DNA of 64,000 nucleotides from Clostridia bacterium (GTDB taxonomy: Bacteria > Bacillota > Clostridia > Christensenellales > Borkfalkiaceae). The notes beneath the pieces were generated by a model. That model had not been told where the DNA came from and searched no databases. It worked only from the letters and a program-made list of their open reading frames with translations. This document shows, in pieces, positions 43,902 to 53,528 of this stretch. Both the position numbers and the translations under genes were made by a program. The DNA is taken from positions 1-64,000 of the forward strand of contig JAIEFR010000012.1 in assembly GCA_029066845.1 (NCBI GenBank). The letters are read 5' to 3'. Each line of letters opens with the position of its first letter. Within the stretch, counting starts at the first letter, position 1.

Positions 43902-45389
43902 TTACGTGCGGTAATATCCGCAGGCGTACATCCACTGGCTGTCCTCGTCGCTCTGGTAAGCGGGAGCGGGCAACAAGTTGCCGTATTCGTCCTCGTAGAA
44001 GCCCTGCTGTTCGGCAAAGCCCTTGCCGTCCTTGAACAACGACTGCGTTCTTGCATAAAACTGCAGGAAGTCTTTCAGCTCGTCGGTTACGGGATACGCG
44101 CCGTCCGCGTTGACCTTGGATAAGAAGGCGCTTACGAATTTGAGGTAGTCATATGCTTCCTTACCCTCACCCTCGCTCATATACGTCAGCACTTTCTGCA
44201 GATCACCGGTGCGGAAGGAATTGTGCACTTCGTTATCCGCGCCCAGCATTGCGTAAATCTTATCCGTGTAGGTCTGCGTCTGAGTATCGTAATAGTACCA
44301 GTAGCCGTCCTCGGGATTCTTTTTTACTGTCATACGGGGATTATCCTTGTCCTCGTCGTTATAGACGTTGTTCATATTGAGGATATTGTCCCTGACGCCA
44401 GGACGTTTAGCACAGAAAGTGAAGGTTCCCGCGGGCTTTTCCGCAACGCCGTTTTCTTCGATATACGCGGGGACATCGACGGGCTTACTGGGCATCCAGT
44501 CGGTGCGAGTAAACTCGCCGTCGCGCTCCAGAACGAAGTCAACCACAAGGTCGTCAACGTCATCGAAGCGGCTTTCGGCATACAGATTGAAGATAAGACT
44601 GCCGCCCACTTCCTTTACGTCCACGTCGTATATCCACTTTATGTTTTTGGTGTACGTGTTTTCAACGCCGCCGCCGTCCTGCTCGGAACGGAAGTTCTCG
44701 TTGATATATGCGGGCAGGTTACCCGCGTAAACCGTGAGCTTGGGATTGACCTCGTTTGCCGTTACGTCGGCAAAGGTTTCAAGCGAATAGCTGCCGCTGC
44801 GCGAGGGCTTGTAGCTGAACATTACGCCCGTCCTGCGCAGACTTGCGTCAAGGGTTATTCTGTACGCGCCCGTCTGATTGAGCGTGTAATAGGGTATTCT
44901 GTTGTTGTACAGCTGGCTTCTGCCAAGGCGGAGTATGGGCAATAAAATTACGTCCACGGCCTTGGAGGTGTTGTTCGTTTTAAGCGTATCGACGGTCGAT
45001 TTGTAAGTGTAACCGTCGGGCAGTCCGACAAGCGTTACCGTATAGTCGCCGTCCAGCTGGGTACAGCTTGCCACGCCTTCGCTGTTGAAATAGGAACGGT
45101 ATACCTCGTTTTTATTGTCGTCGCTGGTCCACTGCGCCTGCAACTGCGTAAGCTTTCCGTAATACTCGGAAGTGAACGGAGTGCCGTCCAGGAATTTGAG
45201 GCTTGCTGTGAACGCATTGCTGTTTTCGGGGTCTGTTACCTGTCCGGGAGGCGCGGACGTATTAGGACCGCTGGGATTATCTCCGCCGCCGTTCGGAGGA
45301 GTATATGTGCCGCATCCGGCAAAGGCAACGGCTAACATAAACGCCGCGGCAACGGCTAAAACACTTTTAAATTTCTTCACGTTTATCAC
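43902..45389 (-). CDS. Lipoprotein with sandwich domains, MoxR/VWA operon
   Basis: The 495-residue lipoprotein (AFAGC, lipid Cys 26) has a Pro/Gly/Asn linker, a carboxypeptidase-regulatory-like domain (about 55-150) and a beta domain with the pattern VMFSYKPSRSGSYSLETF (about 165-290) that resembles the domain in the redoxin lipoprotein and in the collagen-like lipoprotein. The C-terminal half, rich in aromatic and acidic residues, may be helical at its end (YLKFVSAFLSKV). GTG at 45389 overlaps the VWA gene by 23 bases; GTG at 45380 is an alternative with a slightly better ribosome site. The function is not known. Confidence 0.75.
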   Translation of the reverse strand: MINVKKFKSVLAVAAAFMLAVAFAGCGTYTPPNGGGDNPSGPNTSAPPGQVTDPENSNAFTASLKFLDGTPFTSEYYGKLTQLQAQWTSDDNKNEVYRSYFNSEGVASCTQLDGDYTVTLVGLPDGYTYKSTVDTLKTNNTSKAVDVILLPILRLGRSQLYNNRIPYYTLNQTGAYRITLDASLRRTGVMFSYKPSRSGSYSLETFADVTANEVNPKLTVYAGNLPAYINENFRSEQDGGGVENTYTKNIKWIYDVDVKEVGGSLIFNLYAESRFDDVDDLVVDFVLERDGEFTRTDWMPSKPVDVPAYIEENGVAEKPAGTFTFCAKRPGVRDNILNMNNVYNDEDKDNPRMTVKKNPEDGYWYYYDTQTQTYTDKIYAMLGADNEVHNSFRTGDLQKVLTYMSEGEGKEAYDYLKFVSAFLSKVNADGAYPVTDELKDFLQFYARTQSLFKDGKGFAEQQGFYEDEYGNLLPAPAYQSDEDSQWMYACGYYRT

Positions 45390-48111
45390 CGTTATTACTT
45401 ACCTTTTTATTCTTTTTAAAGAAGCTGCGTACGTCCTCCCATTTGAGCTTACGCACCGCAATATCCACCGCGTAGAGCACTACGCACACTATAAGCAGAG
45501 GCAGATTGAGCGAAAGATTGTACAGCCCTACCTCGGAAAGGTCGTTTTCCAGTTTAAGCTTTCCGTCCTCGCTGACCTTGCCGTTCGAGCCGATAGCCTT
45601 ATGCAGAACGGCCGCGTCGTACATTGCAAAGCTGTCGTATTCGGTTGAATACGAAAGGTTGACCGTACGCGTCGTTTCGTATTCGAAGCCGCCGCCGAAC
45701 TCCGAGATATATTCGTAATTTATTTTAAGCGCGTACCTGCCTTCCTTGGGCGTTACGAGATTTAACGTAAAGTCCGAAGTACCGCTGGTCATATTGACCG
45801 TGCTGACCTCGCCGTCGGGCGACGTGATTTCCACAACCGCTTTCGCACTCAGGCGCATAGTTTCGGGGGTAAGCGTTATTATAGAGTAGCCGTCCTGCGC
45901 CTCTATCGAGAGGTTGAAAGGATAGTCCACCTTCTCAGCGGGAACGCCCGTTTCCAGAATGTTGGTATAGAGCCGCGTGCGCACTTCCGCGCGTACGTTC
46001 TGCACCATATAGCCGCACATCTGGCTGGTAAACGAAGCAACCCTGCCGTTGCCGTAATTCCAGTAGGAATACAGGGGAGCCTGTCTGCCGCTTGCGTATG
46101 CGGACAGAACTGTAGTCGCGCCGCCCTTTTCCCTTGCGAAATAGAATCCGTCAACGTACTGTCCGCCTGCAAGATCCTCGGGCTTCATTCCGCCGAGGTT
46201 GAGCACCTCGTCCACGCGCCTGCGCACGACTATCTGCGAGAATCCGCCCTCCGTTTGGTTGACCTTGGGCAGCTCGCTGTCGATGACTTCCTGCAAGTTG
46301 TCGTCCGTGCTTATATCCATATAGGAGCCGTTACCGCGCGCCGCTATTTCGTTCAGCCTTCTTCTCGCGTCGGAGGACTCCTGCGAATCGTTATTGCCTC
46401 TGCCAACGTCCAGAACGGAAACGCCTATACCGAAGCCCACCATTCTGTCGAGCAGCCTGTTTACTTCTTCTCCCACCTTGGAATCCAGTCCGTCCGAAAA
46501 GAGCATAACGCGCTTTTCGCTGTTTTCGGACTGCATAGCTATTTCGAAAGACCTTTCAAGACCTATCTGAATATCCGTGCCCTGCTTGACGCCCAGGTCG
46601 TCGATATTCTTGATGACCTCGTCGCGGAACTGCGCAAGCTCCACCGCGGGGCGCACCGTAGATACGTTTCCGTTGAATTCCACGATAGCGACCTCGTCGT
46701 CGTCCGAAAGGAGATTGACGACTTCCTTTGCCGCGCGCTTAGCCCTGTCCAGATTGGAAAGCTGGTACATACTCAGCGAGGTATCTATTACAAGCGTATA
46801 GAGCTTGGGGTCCTCGTCGTTGGAGCCGTACCTGACGGGAAGCATATCGTCCAGACTGCGCAAATCGCCGTCGGTATCGCCCTGTATATACGTGTTACCG
46901 AAGGTTACGAGCGACTTGCCGAACAGTGAAACGACGGTGTCCAGACTGTCCATAAACATCTGCGGATAGCCCAGCTTGCGCACGTCCAGATCGGAAAGCA
47001 CTATCTCGTCGTACTTGCACAGACTTTCCACCGTGAACGGCACCTGCGAGCCGCGGTAGTTGGGCGCGTCGATTTCGGCGTCGTCGCCGTAAATTCTTCT
47101 AAGCTGCGCATAGTCCGCGTCGTTGCCGCTGTCCGTATTGCCCGAAATGAGCAGCACCTTGAAGTCAGCCGATACCGTCTGCGTAAACGAAATGGAATTG
47201 TTGTCCTTGTTGGTATCCGCGCCGTCCTCACATTCTATTTTGACTTCATAATTGAATGTTCCAGCCGCATCCGTGGGCAGAGCGAACGACACCGTGTTTA
47301 CGCCCTTGGTCAATGTTGCGGGCTCGTCGGCGTACTTCTCTCCTTCCCTGTACAGCGTTAAAACCGCACTGACCTCGTAGGGATCGTTCTTTCCGCCCGA
47401 AGTTGTAAATTCGGGGCAGTTGCAGTTGACCGTTACCGAAGCTGTTTCGGCGCGGTTGAGGCACGCCGTCTGCGTTACCTGAACGGACGAAAGCTGCACC
47501 TCGCGCACGTCCGCGGCAATATTATCGTCCAGATATATTGCGTCCACGTGAATTTTTCTTTCGGCAAGCGCGTCCACCTGACGCTTCAAAGCGTTGTCGT
47601 CAACCGCGTTTGTCTGCTTGCCGTCCGTGATGAGGACTATGCGTTTGATAACGTCCTCCCTGAACAGCTTGCCCGTGAAATCGAGCGCGCCTATTATGTC
47701 GGTTGACCTGTTCTCTACGCCCGAATTTTTAACCGTTCTGAATCGCTCGCCCAGGCGTGTTACAATCTTGTAATCTTCGCCGAAGCAGATAACGCCCATA
47801 CGCGAATGATCGGGCAGGTTGCGGTTTAAATCGCGGATATATCCGTCCACCACATCCAGGTTTTTATCGGCCGAGTAGGAAACGTCCGCCAGAACGTATA
47901 CGTCGGTCTGCGTAACCGTGGTCACTATGCTGGTGCCCGCCGCAACGAAGGCGATGATTATTGCCATTACTATATGGATTATGCCCGAAGCAATGTTATG
48001 CCCGTTGGCGTTGTCGCGCCTGACCGCAATGAAGAACGGTACCGTAAACAGCACGACCAACGGAAGGGCGAGGAACAACAGCCAAGGATTATCGAAGTTG
48101 ATACTGCTCAT
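45367..48111 (-). CDS. Membrane protein with two VWA domains and a GATase-like middle
   Basis: The 914-residue protein has two N-terminal helices (about 8-30 and 43-63) and one near the C-terminus (about 870-892). The bulk between is predicted outside the membrane. It holds a first VWA domain with a metal-ion-dependent adhesion motif DVSYS (D76-S80), a beta domain, a glutamine-amidotransferase-like fold without recognisable catalytic Cys (about 315-430), and a second VWA domain with DTSLS (D443-S447). Such proteins occur in MoxR/Bat operons of many phyla. The 23-base overlaps with genes on both sides indicate translational coupling. The role is probably metal-dependent protein binding at the cell surface. 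Confidence 0.85.
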   Translation of the reverse strand: MSSINFDNPWLLFLALPLVVLFTVPFFIAVRRDNANGHNIASGIIHIVMAIIIAFVAAGTSIVTTVTQTDVYVLADVSYSADKNLDVVDGYIRDLNRNLPDHSRMGVICFGEDYKIVTRLGERFRTVKNSGVENRSTDIIGALDFTGKLFREDVIKRIVLITDGKQTNAVDDNALKRQVDALAERKIHVDAIYLDDNIAADVREVQLSSVQVTQTACLNRAETASVTVNCNCPEFTTSGGKNDPYEVSAVLTLYREGEKYADEPATLTKGVNTVSFALPTDAAGTFNYEVKIECEDGADTNKDNNSISFTQTVSADFKVLLISGNTDSGNDADYAQLRRIYGDDAEIDAPNYRGSQVPFTVESLCKYDEIVLSDLDVRKLGYPQMFMDSLDTVVSLFGKSLVTFGNTYIQGDTDGDLRSLDDMLPVRYGSNDEDPKLYTLVIDTSLSMYQLSNLDRAKRAAKEVVNLLSDDDEVAIVEFNGNVSTVRPAVELAQFRDEVIKNIDDLGVKQGTDIQIGLERSFEIAMQSENSEKRVMLFSDGLDSKVGEEVNRLLDRMVGFGIGVSVLDVGRGNNDSQESSDARRRLNEIAARGNGSYMDISTDDNLQEVIDSELPKVNQTEGGFSQIVVRRRVDEVLNLGGMKPEDLAGGQYVDGFYFAREKGGATTVLSAYASGRQAPLYSYWNYGNGRVASFTSQMCGYMVQNVRAEVRTRLYTNILETGVPAEKVDYPFNLSIEAQDGYSIITLTPETMRLSAKAVVEITSPDGEVSTVNMTSGTSDFTLNLVTPKEGRYALKINYEYISEFGGGFEYETTRTVNLSYSTEYDSFAMYDAAVLHKAIGSNGKVSEDGKLKLENDLSEVGLYNLSLNLPLLIVCVVLYAVDIAVRKLKWEDVRSFFKKNKKVSNNGDKREEI

Positions 48112-49969
48112 AACAATACACCAGCCAATCCGCTACGACTATCACGGCGAGGATAACGAACGCATACAACAAATCCTCGTACTTGCCGTCGCGCTTATGC
48201 TCCGACGGTTCGCCGCTTATAACAAAGCTCGCTTCCGTTGTGGTTACTATGCGTTCTGCAACGGGAAGCTGTGAAAATACTCTTACGCTCTGACGGTTTC
48301 CTCCCACCGTGGCGGTTATTACGTATTCGCCCACTTCCGTCAGTTCATAGTCGGTTATGGCGGACGACGTATCGAGATATTCCGCCTTACCCGAGGGGCT
48401 TTCCACCCTTATGCCCGAACAGTTTGCAAGCACGTTTACGGGCAGCGATTCCCCCGCGTAGAATATGGTCTGGTCTACAAGCGAAGGGAAAGTATATTCG
48501 AGTAAATTATAGGTCAGCACTCTGCCGTTGTAGGAGAGCGCAAAGTCCGATGTGTTTACAAGGTCAATAGCAAAGACTACCTCGCGGTTGCCGTAGGAAT
48601 TGCTTCCCGCAAACACAACGGGGTCGTTGTTGCAGGTTAAAAGTGTGGTAAAGCTGCGGTACAGTCCGCACTTTACGTATTCGGTAACGCTGGTTTTATC
48701 TGCGGAGTTGGTGCCCTTCAACAGGTTCTTGACCCTCGAGGAGGACGATTTGTTCATAGAAAGCTCTACCGTCGAACCCTCGAATTTTTCCACGCCGCGG
48801 AGAGCGAAGCCCGAAGTACCGTCCACACCGCTGTCGGGATTTATGAACCATACCGCGCCGTCCTCCGGCATTTTGTCGGGCGTGAAATTCTGGAAGATGT
48901 ACAGACCGTAGCCCCTCATTTCAGCCGTGTAGTCCTTGGGCGAAACGACAGTGCGCTTTATATTGCCCGCCGAATCGAGCGTGGCGTTTATAAAGAAAGG
49001 CGTATCGCTGACTACCAAAGTGTTGTAGGAAGCGTCGCTGCGCGTATTGTAAAGCACCGCCTGGTTGTCGAGAGAAAGCGAATCCTTCTCCCTTATGGCG
49101 ACGCGGAGCGAGCGGAATTCCACCGCGCTCTGCCCCTCTTCGGGAGCCTTTTCAATCGTAAACTTTTCGCCCTGACCGCGCTTTAACGACAGAGTTTTGG
49201 AAGCCGCGGCAACCTTGGAATCGTCAAAGAACAAATCCACTGTTATGTCCGCGTCGCTCTCGTAGGAGAACGCGGTGCCGCTAACCGTAACGCCGCCGTT
49301 GACGTTGAACGCGTAGGACACTCCGTCCACGCCGTAGTTGAACGCCGTGCCCGCAACGTTAATGACCTCGGCGTTTACCGCCGAACCCACTTCCTTATCG
49401 GTTACAAGATAGAACTTGCACGCGGAGTTTTCGTTGAAATAGCTCTGCGCGACCTTAGCCGCGGAGGAGAAATCGGAAGCGACGTAAGCCGAAGCCGTTT
49501 CGTTGAGGCGGCGCACGGCCATTCTCTTGTCGTCCGACTCCTTGTAAATCATATCCGTGGTGTTGCCCGTCGTGATAAGCGTAAACGTGCTGCCGTCCGC
49601 CGCGGAGTTTATTATGCTGCGTATTTCGTCCTTGCCGTGCTCGAAGCGGCTCTTGCCGTCGTACACTATGTTCATACTGCCCGAACCGTCAAGGATAAAG
49701 CAGTAATCGTTCGCCTTGCCGGGAAGCGTAAACACGGGGTGCGCAAGCGCAATGGAAATGAATATAACCGCCAATATCTGCAATATAAGGCTTATTATAC
49801 CCGTGATTGTCTTTATGGGATTTTTACGCTTTAAAAACCTTTCGCTCAGCGTCCACAGATAGGTCGAGGAAATGACCTGCTCGGTGTACTTGCTCTTGAT
49901 GATATAGATGAGAATGAGGACGGGTATCGCCAGAAGTCCCAGAAGTCCGAGAGGTTGAAGTAAACTCAT
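48089..49969 (-). CDS. BatA-like membrane protein with VWA domain
   Basis: The 626-residue protein begins with the BatA/aerotolerance N-terminal block: a helix (about 5-25), a loop, and a second helix (about 57-77). A VWA domain follows with DGSGS (D94-S98), then about 400 residues of beta-rich sequence predicted outside, and a C-terminal helix (about 600-620). The ATG overlaps the TGA of the DUF58 gene as ATGA. A longer frame upstream to 50065 would overlap that gene and is not used. It likely assembles with the DUF58 and two-VWA proteins under control of the MoxR ATPase. Identity is good at family level; function is not known in this organism. Confidence 0.85.
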   Translation of the reverse strand: MSLLQPLGLLGLLAIPVLILIYIIKSKYTEQVISSTYLWTLSERFLKRKNPIKTITGIISLILQILAVIFISIALAHPVFTLPGKANDYCFILDGSGSMNIVYDGKSRFEHGKDEIRSIINSAADGSTFTLITTGNTTDMIYKESDDKRMAVRRLNETASAYVASDFSSAAKVAQSYFNENSACKFYLVTDKEVGSAVNAEVINVAGTAFNYGVDGVSYAFNVNGGVTVSGTAFSYESDADITVDLFFDDSKVAAASKTLSLKRGQGEKFTIEKAPEEGQSAVEFRSLRVAIREKDSLSLDNQAVLYNTRSDASYNTLVVSDTPFFINATLDSAGNIKRTVVSPKDYTAEMRGYGLYIFQNFTPDKMPEDGAVWFINPDSGVDGTSGFALRGVEKFEGSTVELSMNKSSSSRVKNLLKGTNSADKTSVTEYVKCGLYRSFTTLLTCNNDPVVFAGSNSYGNREVVFAIDLVNTSDFALSYNGRVLTYNLLEYTFPSLVDQTIFYAGESLPVNVLANCSGIRVESPSGKAEYLDTSSAITDYELTEVGEYVITATVGGNRQSVRVFSQLPVAERIVTTTEASFVISGEPSEHKRDGKYEDLLYAFVILAVIVVADWLVYCYEQYQLR

Positions 49970-50850
49970 TTTATAACCCCCTCGTCTATGAGATTTTCGA
50001 AGAACACCTTGTTTAAGGGGTCCTCCGCACAGATAAGCATATAGTCTGCGCCGCGCGCCGCGCAATACTCGCGTATTCTGCCCGTGGCGTATTCCACCGC
50101 CATTTTATATGCGTGGATAATGTCCCTGTTTATGTTCTTGCGGTAATACTTGCCCGTGTCCTCGCTGTCGAAGAAGTGCATTTTTCCGCGCGCCTTGGGC
50201 GCAAGCTCCTCCTGAGAAAGAAGCTGCACGCACAGAACGTGTCTCTTTTTGCCCACGAGGTGGTCTATTGCCGCCTCGTAATTATTGTCGGTTAAAAAGT
50301 CGGAAATTATTATGGACATACCGTCGCCGTAGCCCACCGTAGAGGGAATTATGGCGTCGGATAAAAAGCTGTCGCCCGCAAAGGTTATGTCGTTGAGCGC
50401 GGAAATGGAATTTATATAGGACTCCTTGCCCAGCATACCCGAAATTACGCATTCTAGCTGCTTGTTCTGAACGGTGTAAACGGAAACCTTGTCCATTTCG
50501 CATACGGAAAGATAGGCGAGCGCCGCCGCAAGGCGGATTGCCTGCTCGTCCTTTTTACCTTTACCGTATCCCATAGAATAGCTCGCGTCTATATAGATGC
50601 GCGTATGCATCTGCCTTTCGTCCAGAAAAAGCTTGGTGTAAAGCTTTTCGAACCGTGCGTAAGCGTTCCAGTCGATTTTGGTTATGTCGTCGCCCGGGGT
50701 GTATTCCCTGTAATCGGCAAATTCGCACGAAGAACCGTAAGACTTACTCTTATGGTTGCCGCCGAACATACCCGCGACGTTGTTTTTGATGAGAGTCTGC
50801 AACAGCTCTATCTGCTGCAACAGCTCCTCGTCTATAACCGTGTTAGCCAT
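49966..50850 (-). CDS. DUF58 (VWA-like) protein
   Basis: The 294-residue soluble protein is of the DUF58 family, a usual partner of MoxR ATPases. The family signature is clear: EFADYREYTPGDD followed by KIDWNAYARF, and a VWA-like metal motif DASYSM. It starts seven bases after the MoxR stop without a good ribosome site, suggesting reinitiation by ribosomes that translated MoxR. It probably stays cytoplasmic and bridges the ATPase to the membrane VWA proteins. Assignment is secure at family level. Confidence 0.92.
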   Translation of the reverse strand: MANTVIDEELLQQIELLQTLIKNNVAGMFGGNHKSKSYGSSCEFADYREYTPGDDITKIDWNAYARFEKLYTKLFLDERQMHTRIYIDASYSMGYGKGKKDEQAIRLAAALAYLSVCEMDKVSVYTVQNKQLECVISGMLGKESYINSISALNDITFAGDSFLSDAIIPSTVGYGDGMSIIISDFLTDNNYEAAIDHLVGKKRHVLCVQLLSQEELAPKARGKMHFFDSEDTGKYYRKNINRDIIHAYKMAVEYATGRIREYCAARGADYMLICAEDPLNKVFFENLIDEGVIK

Positions 50851-50857
50851 TTGTCAA

Positions 50858-51946
50858 TTATTTTGATAATTTCTTGTTTTCCTGTATAAGCAATTCAATA
50901 ACGTCGTCCACACCCAGCTTTTCGTTGACCGCGGTATAGTTGACCTTTATTCTGTGACGGAGTACGGGGCAGGCAAGCGCGTCTATATCCTCGTAGGATA
51001 CGTTATAGTTGCCGTTCATTAAAGCCCTTACCTTTGCGGCGGTTATAAGCGCCTGAGCCGCACGGGGGGACGCGCCGTACTTGATATATTTCTTTGCCGT
51101 ATCCGAGGTCTTTTCAAGCTCGGGGTGGGTGTTGGATACGAGGTTGACCGTATACTTCAAAACGTCGTCGATTACGGGAACGGTCTTTGCCAGCTCGCGC
51201 ATCTGCAATACGGTAGGTCCGTCGATAACCGCGCTTGCCGTTTCGTCAAGCGTAATCTGCGTCATATTGACTATGTCCGCAAGCTCCTCCACCGAGGGGA
51301 ACTTTACGATGAGCTTGAACATAAAGCGGTCCATCTGCGCCTCGGGCAGGGGATAGGTACCGTCCTGCTCGATGGGGTTTTCGGTTGCAAGCACGAAGAA
51401 CGGCTCGCTCAAAACGTAGGTCTGTTTGGCAACCGTTACCTTGTGCTCCTGCATAACCTCGAGCATCGAGGACTGCGTTTTGGGAGTTGCACGGTTGATT
51501 TCGTCGGCAAGAACAAGGTTTGCGAAAATGGGTCCGCGCTGGAACACGGTGTTCATCTTGCCGTCCGCACCCTTTTCTATAACGTTCGTACCCGTAACGT
51601 CCGAAGGCATAAGGTCGGGCGTGAACTGTATACGCGAGAAGGGCAGACCGAGAGTCTTGCCGAGCGAACGGACAAGACGGGTCTTGCCGACGCCGGGCAC
51701 GCCTTCCAGAAGCACGTTGCCGCCGGCAACTATCGCTATCAGAACGTTGTCGATAATTTCCTTCTGACCGACTACGTCCTTTGCAAGCTCTTCCCTTACC
51801 TTTGCAACCGACTTACTGAACTGCTTAACGCGTTCGGTATTGCGCTCAACGTCCGAAGCGGACGCCGTAGCCTTTGCCGCCTCCTCAACGGGCGCAGCGC
51901 CGTTTTCCGCGATAACTTCTTCTGCCGTACCTTTCTTTTTAGCCAT
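50858..51946 (-). CDS. MoxR-family AAA+ ATPase
   Basis: The 362-residue AAA+ ATPase has Walker A EGVPGVGKT (K88), Walker B LADEINR, sensor 1 in ATENP, and an arginine-finger-containing DRF segment, all typical of MoxR. An Ala/Glu-rich N-terminal stretch of about 35 residues precedes the domain. Such ATPases act as chaperones that mature or dissociate VWA-bearing complexes. The downstream gene order (DUF58, BatA-like, double VWA) is the classical arrangement. The ATG has GAGG nine bases upstream. Confidence 0.94.
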   Translation of the reverse strand: MAKKKGTAEEVIAENGAAPVEEAAKATASASDVERNTERVKQFSKSVAKVREELAKDVVGQKEIIDNVLIAIVAGGNVLLEGVPGVGKTRLVRSLGKTLGLPFSRIQFTPDLMPSDVTGTNVIEKGADGKMNTVFQRGPIFANLVLADEINRATPKTQSSMLEVMQEHKVTVAKQTYVLSEPFFVLATENPIEQDGTYPLPEAQMDRFMFKLIVKFPSVEELADIVNMTQITLDETASAVIDGPTVLQMRELAKTVPVIDDVLKYTVNLVSNTHPELEKTSDTAKKYIKYGASPRAAQALITAAKVRALMNGNYNVSYEDIDALACPVLRHRIKVNYTAVNEKLGVDDVIELLIQENKKLSK

Positions 51947-51971
51947 TATATTTTACCTCGTTAATTATTAC

Positions 51972-53528
51972 TTAGTTATTGTCTTCGTCCAGCCCGTGAT
52001 AGAGCAGCTGGAAATACTGTTCGATAAAAATGCGCATCTCCTCGGAGCAGTCCGCCGTTCTGAACTCTTTTACCTTACGGTTGTAATCGTCGAGAAGCTT
52101 GCCGTATTTTTCGGGCAGCGCGGTGTCTACGTTTAAAATCATATCGTCGCTGCCGTACTTCGTTCCGCCGGGCGAATAGCCTTCGTTGGGGTTTTCGTTC
52201 CCAGGGTCGTCGTCCTCGTTGTCGGGGTCAACCCGCTCGGGCGCAACGTTTGAGTTGGAGCCGAAATCCGACACGTTTATGCCGAATATTCTGGCAAGCG
52301 AATTGCGGATATATTCGTCCATCATACACGCGTACGACTGAGAGGAAAGCACAATGCTGCAATCGTTTATGAACGACGTGCCAGCCGCAGTTATATCCGC
52401 CGCGTAGGTCGCCGCCGTTCTGCCGTCCCCTTTGAAGGACAGATTTCTGAGGGTTTCGGCAAACTCACTGAGCGCCGCGCAGTACGCGTCGGACGGTTCC
52501 TCTCCGTCCCCGCCCATATACGCTGCCAGATCGCTGTATCCCAGCACCGCCGTCAGCTGGCGTGCATAAGTCGAAAGATTTGCGCTTGCCGTTTCAACCG
52601 GAACGGGCGTGCCCTGCTCCTCAGAAGTGCGCCCCGTATAGTAGTCCGCAAGGAAAACTTTGTTAAACCACTTTTCCATCGCGGCACGCACCGCCTCCGT
52701 CGCCTGCAACGACTGCAACTGCACCGCCTCGAAAGTGGTTATGCGCGAATTGCTCTTGTAAAAGATAACTCCGCGCACCGCCGCCTTGGAAAGCTCGGTC
52801 ATAGCGGGCGAGGTTATAAACGTCTTGTAAACCGTCAGATAGGAATTTGACGAAGCTATAAGCGAATCTGTCATTGCAACGGCAGTTATAACCGCCGCAC
52901 GCATTTCGCTCTGCTGCTTCGCGTCGTGCAAAGTGTCTAAAAGGCTGTTCAGAATTTCCGTTTCCCCCGTCTTTACCGTGTCGTCGAGAGAGGAAGCCTG
53001 AACGTTTGCAATCAGCTTTTTGAGTTCCGCCTCCTGTATCAAGGTGACGTCGTAGGGCGGATCGTAAAGTGATTTCCCCGCAGGCACGAATATGCCCACG
53101 AAAAGCATTGCAAGCGCAAGCACGGGAATGAAAGCGAACTTCCACAGCCAGTTCAGGTTGACGCGCTTTTTGGCTACCTCGCCCAGCGCCTCGTTCGCCT
53201 GCTCCCTCTGCAATGCGGGCATTGCGCCTTCGACGCCGGCAAACTCCACCATCGTCTGCGTCTTCTGGTTGAGTCCGTACTCACTATCCAGCTTTTTGGC
53301 TATCTTTTCGTCGGTGGGGCGCAATAGCAGCCAGAACAGTCCGCCGAATCCCGCCGCAAGCACTAACGCAATGGGAATATAGAACGCCCAGAAGAAATTC
53401 ACCCCGCAGCGTTTAAGCACTACTGCAAGGGTGCTGGTGACGGCAACGCTTGCGCACACGCCGAGCACAACGCTCGCCGCGATTGCAACGGTAAGATATT
53501 TTTTCTTTATAGTCTGAAAATTTTCCAT
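51972..53528 (-). CDS. Membrane protein opening the MoxR/VWA operon (DUF4175-like position)
   Basis: The 518-residue protein has two helices near the N-terminus (about 14-36 and 46-67) and a third at about 128-150. A long soluble, largely helical domain is then predicted outside, with a Pro/Asp/Gly/Asn-rich linker (about 430-465) before a last helical segment. I do not recognise the family by sequence. Genes in this place of MoxR operons in other phyla often encode DUF4175-like membrane proteins, but that is an analogy. The ATG has GGAGG, though 12 bases upstream, a rather long spacing. A promoter lies directly upstream. Confidence 0.75.
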   Translation of the reverse strand: MENFQTIKKKYLTVAIAASVVLGVCASVAVTSTLAVVLKRCGVNFFWAFYIPIALVLAAGFGGLFWLLLRPTDEKIAKKLDSEYGLNQKTQTMVEFAGVEGAMPALQREQANEALGEVAKKRVNLNWLWKFAFIPVLALAMLFVGIFVPAGKSLYDPPYDVTLIQEAELKKLIANVQASSLDDTVKTGETEILNSLLDTLHDAKQQSEMRAAVITAVAMTDSLIASSNSYLTVYKTFITSPAMTELSKAAVRGVIFYKSNSRITTFEAVQLQSLQATEAVRAAMEKWFNKVFLADYYTGRTSEEQGTPVPVETASANLSTYARQLTAVLGYSDLAAYMGGDGEEPSDAYCAALSEFAETLRNLSFKGDGRTAATYAADITAAGTSFINDCSIVLSSQSYACMMDEYIRNSLARIFGINVSDFGSNSNVAPERVDPDNEDDDPGNENPNEGYSPGGTKYGSDDMILNVDTALPEKYGKLLDDYNRKVKEFRTADCSEEMRIFIEQYFQLLYHGLDEDNN

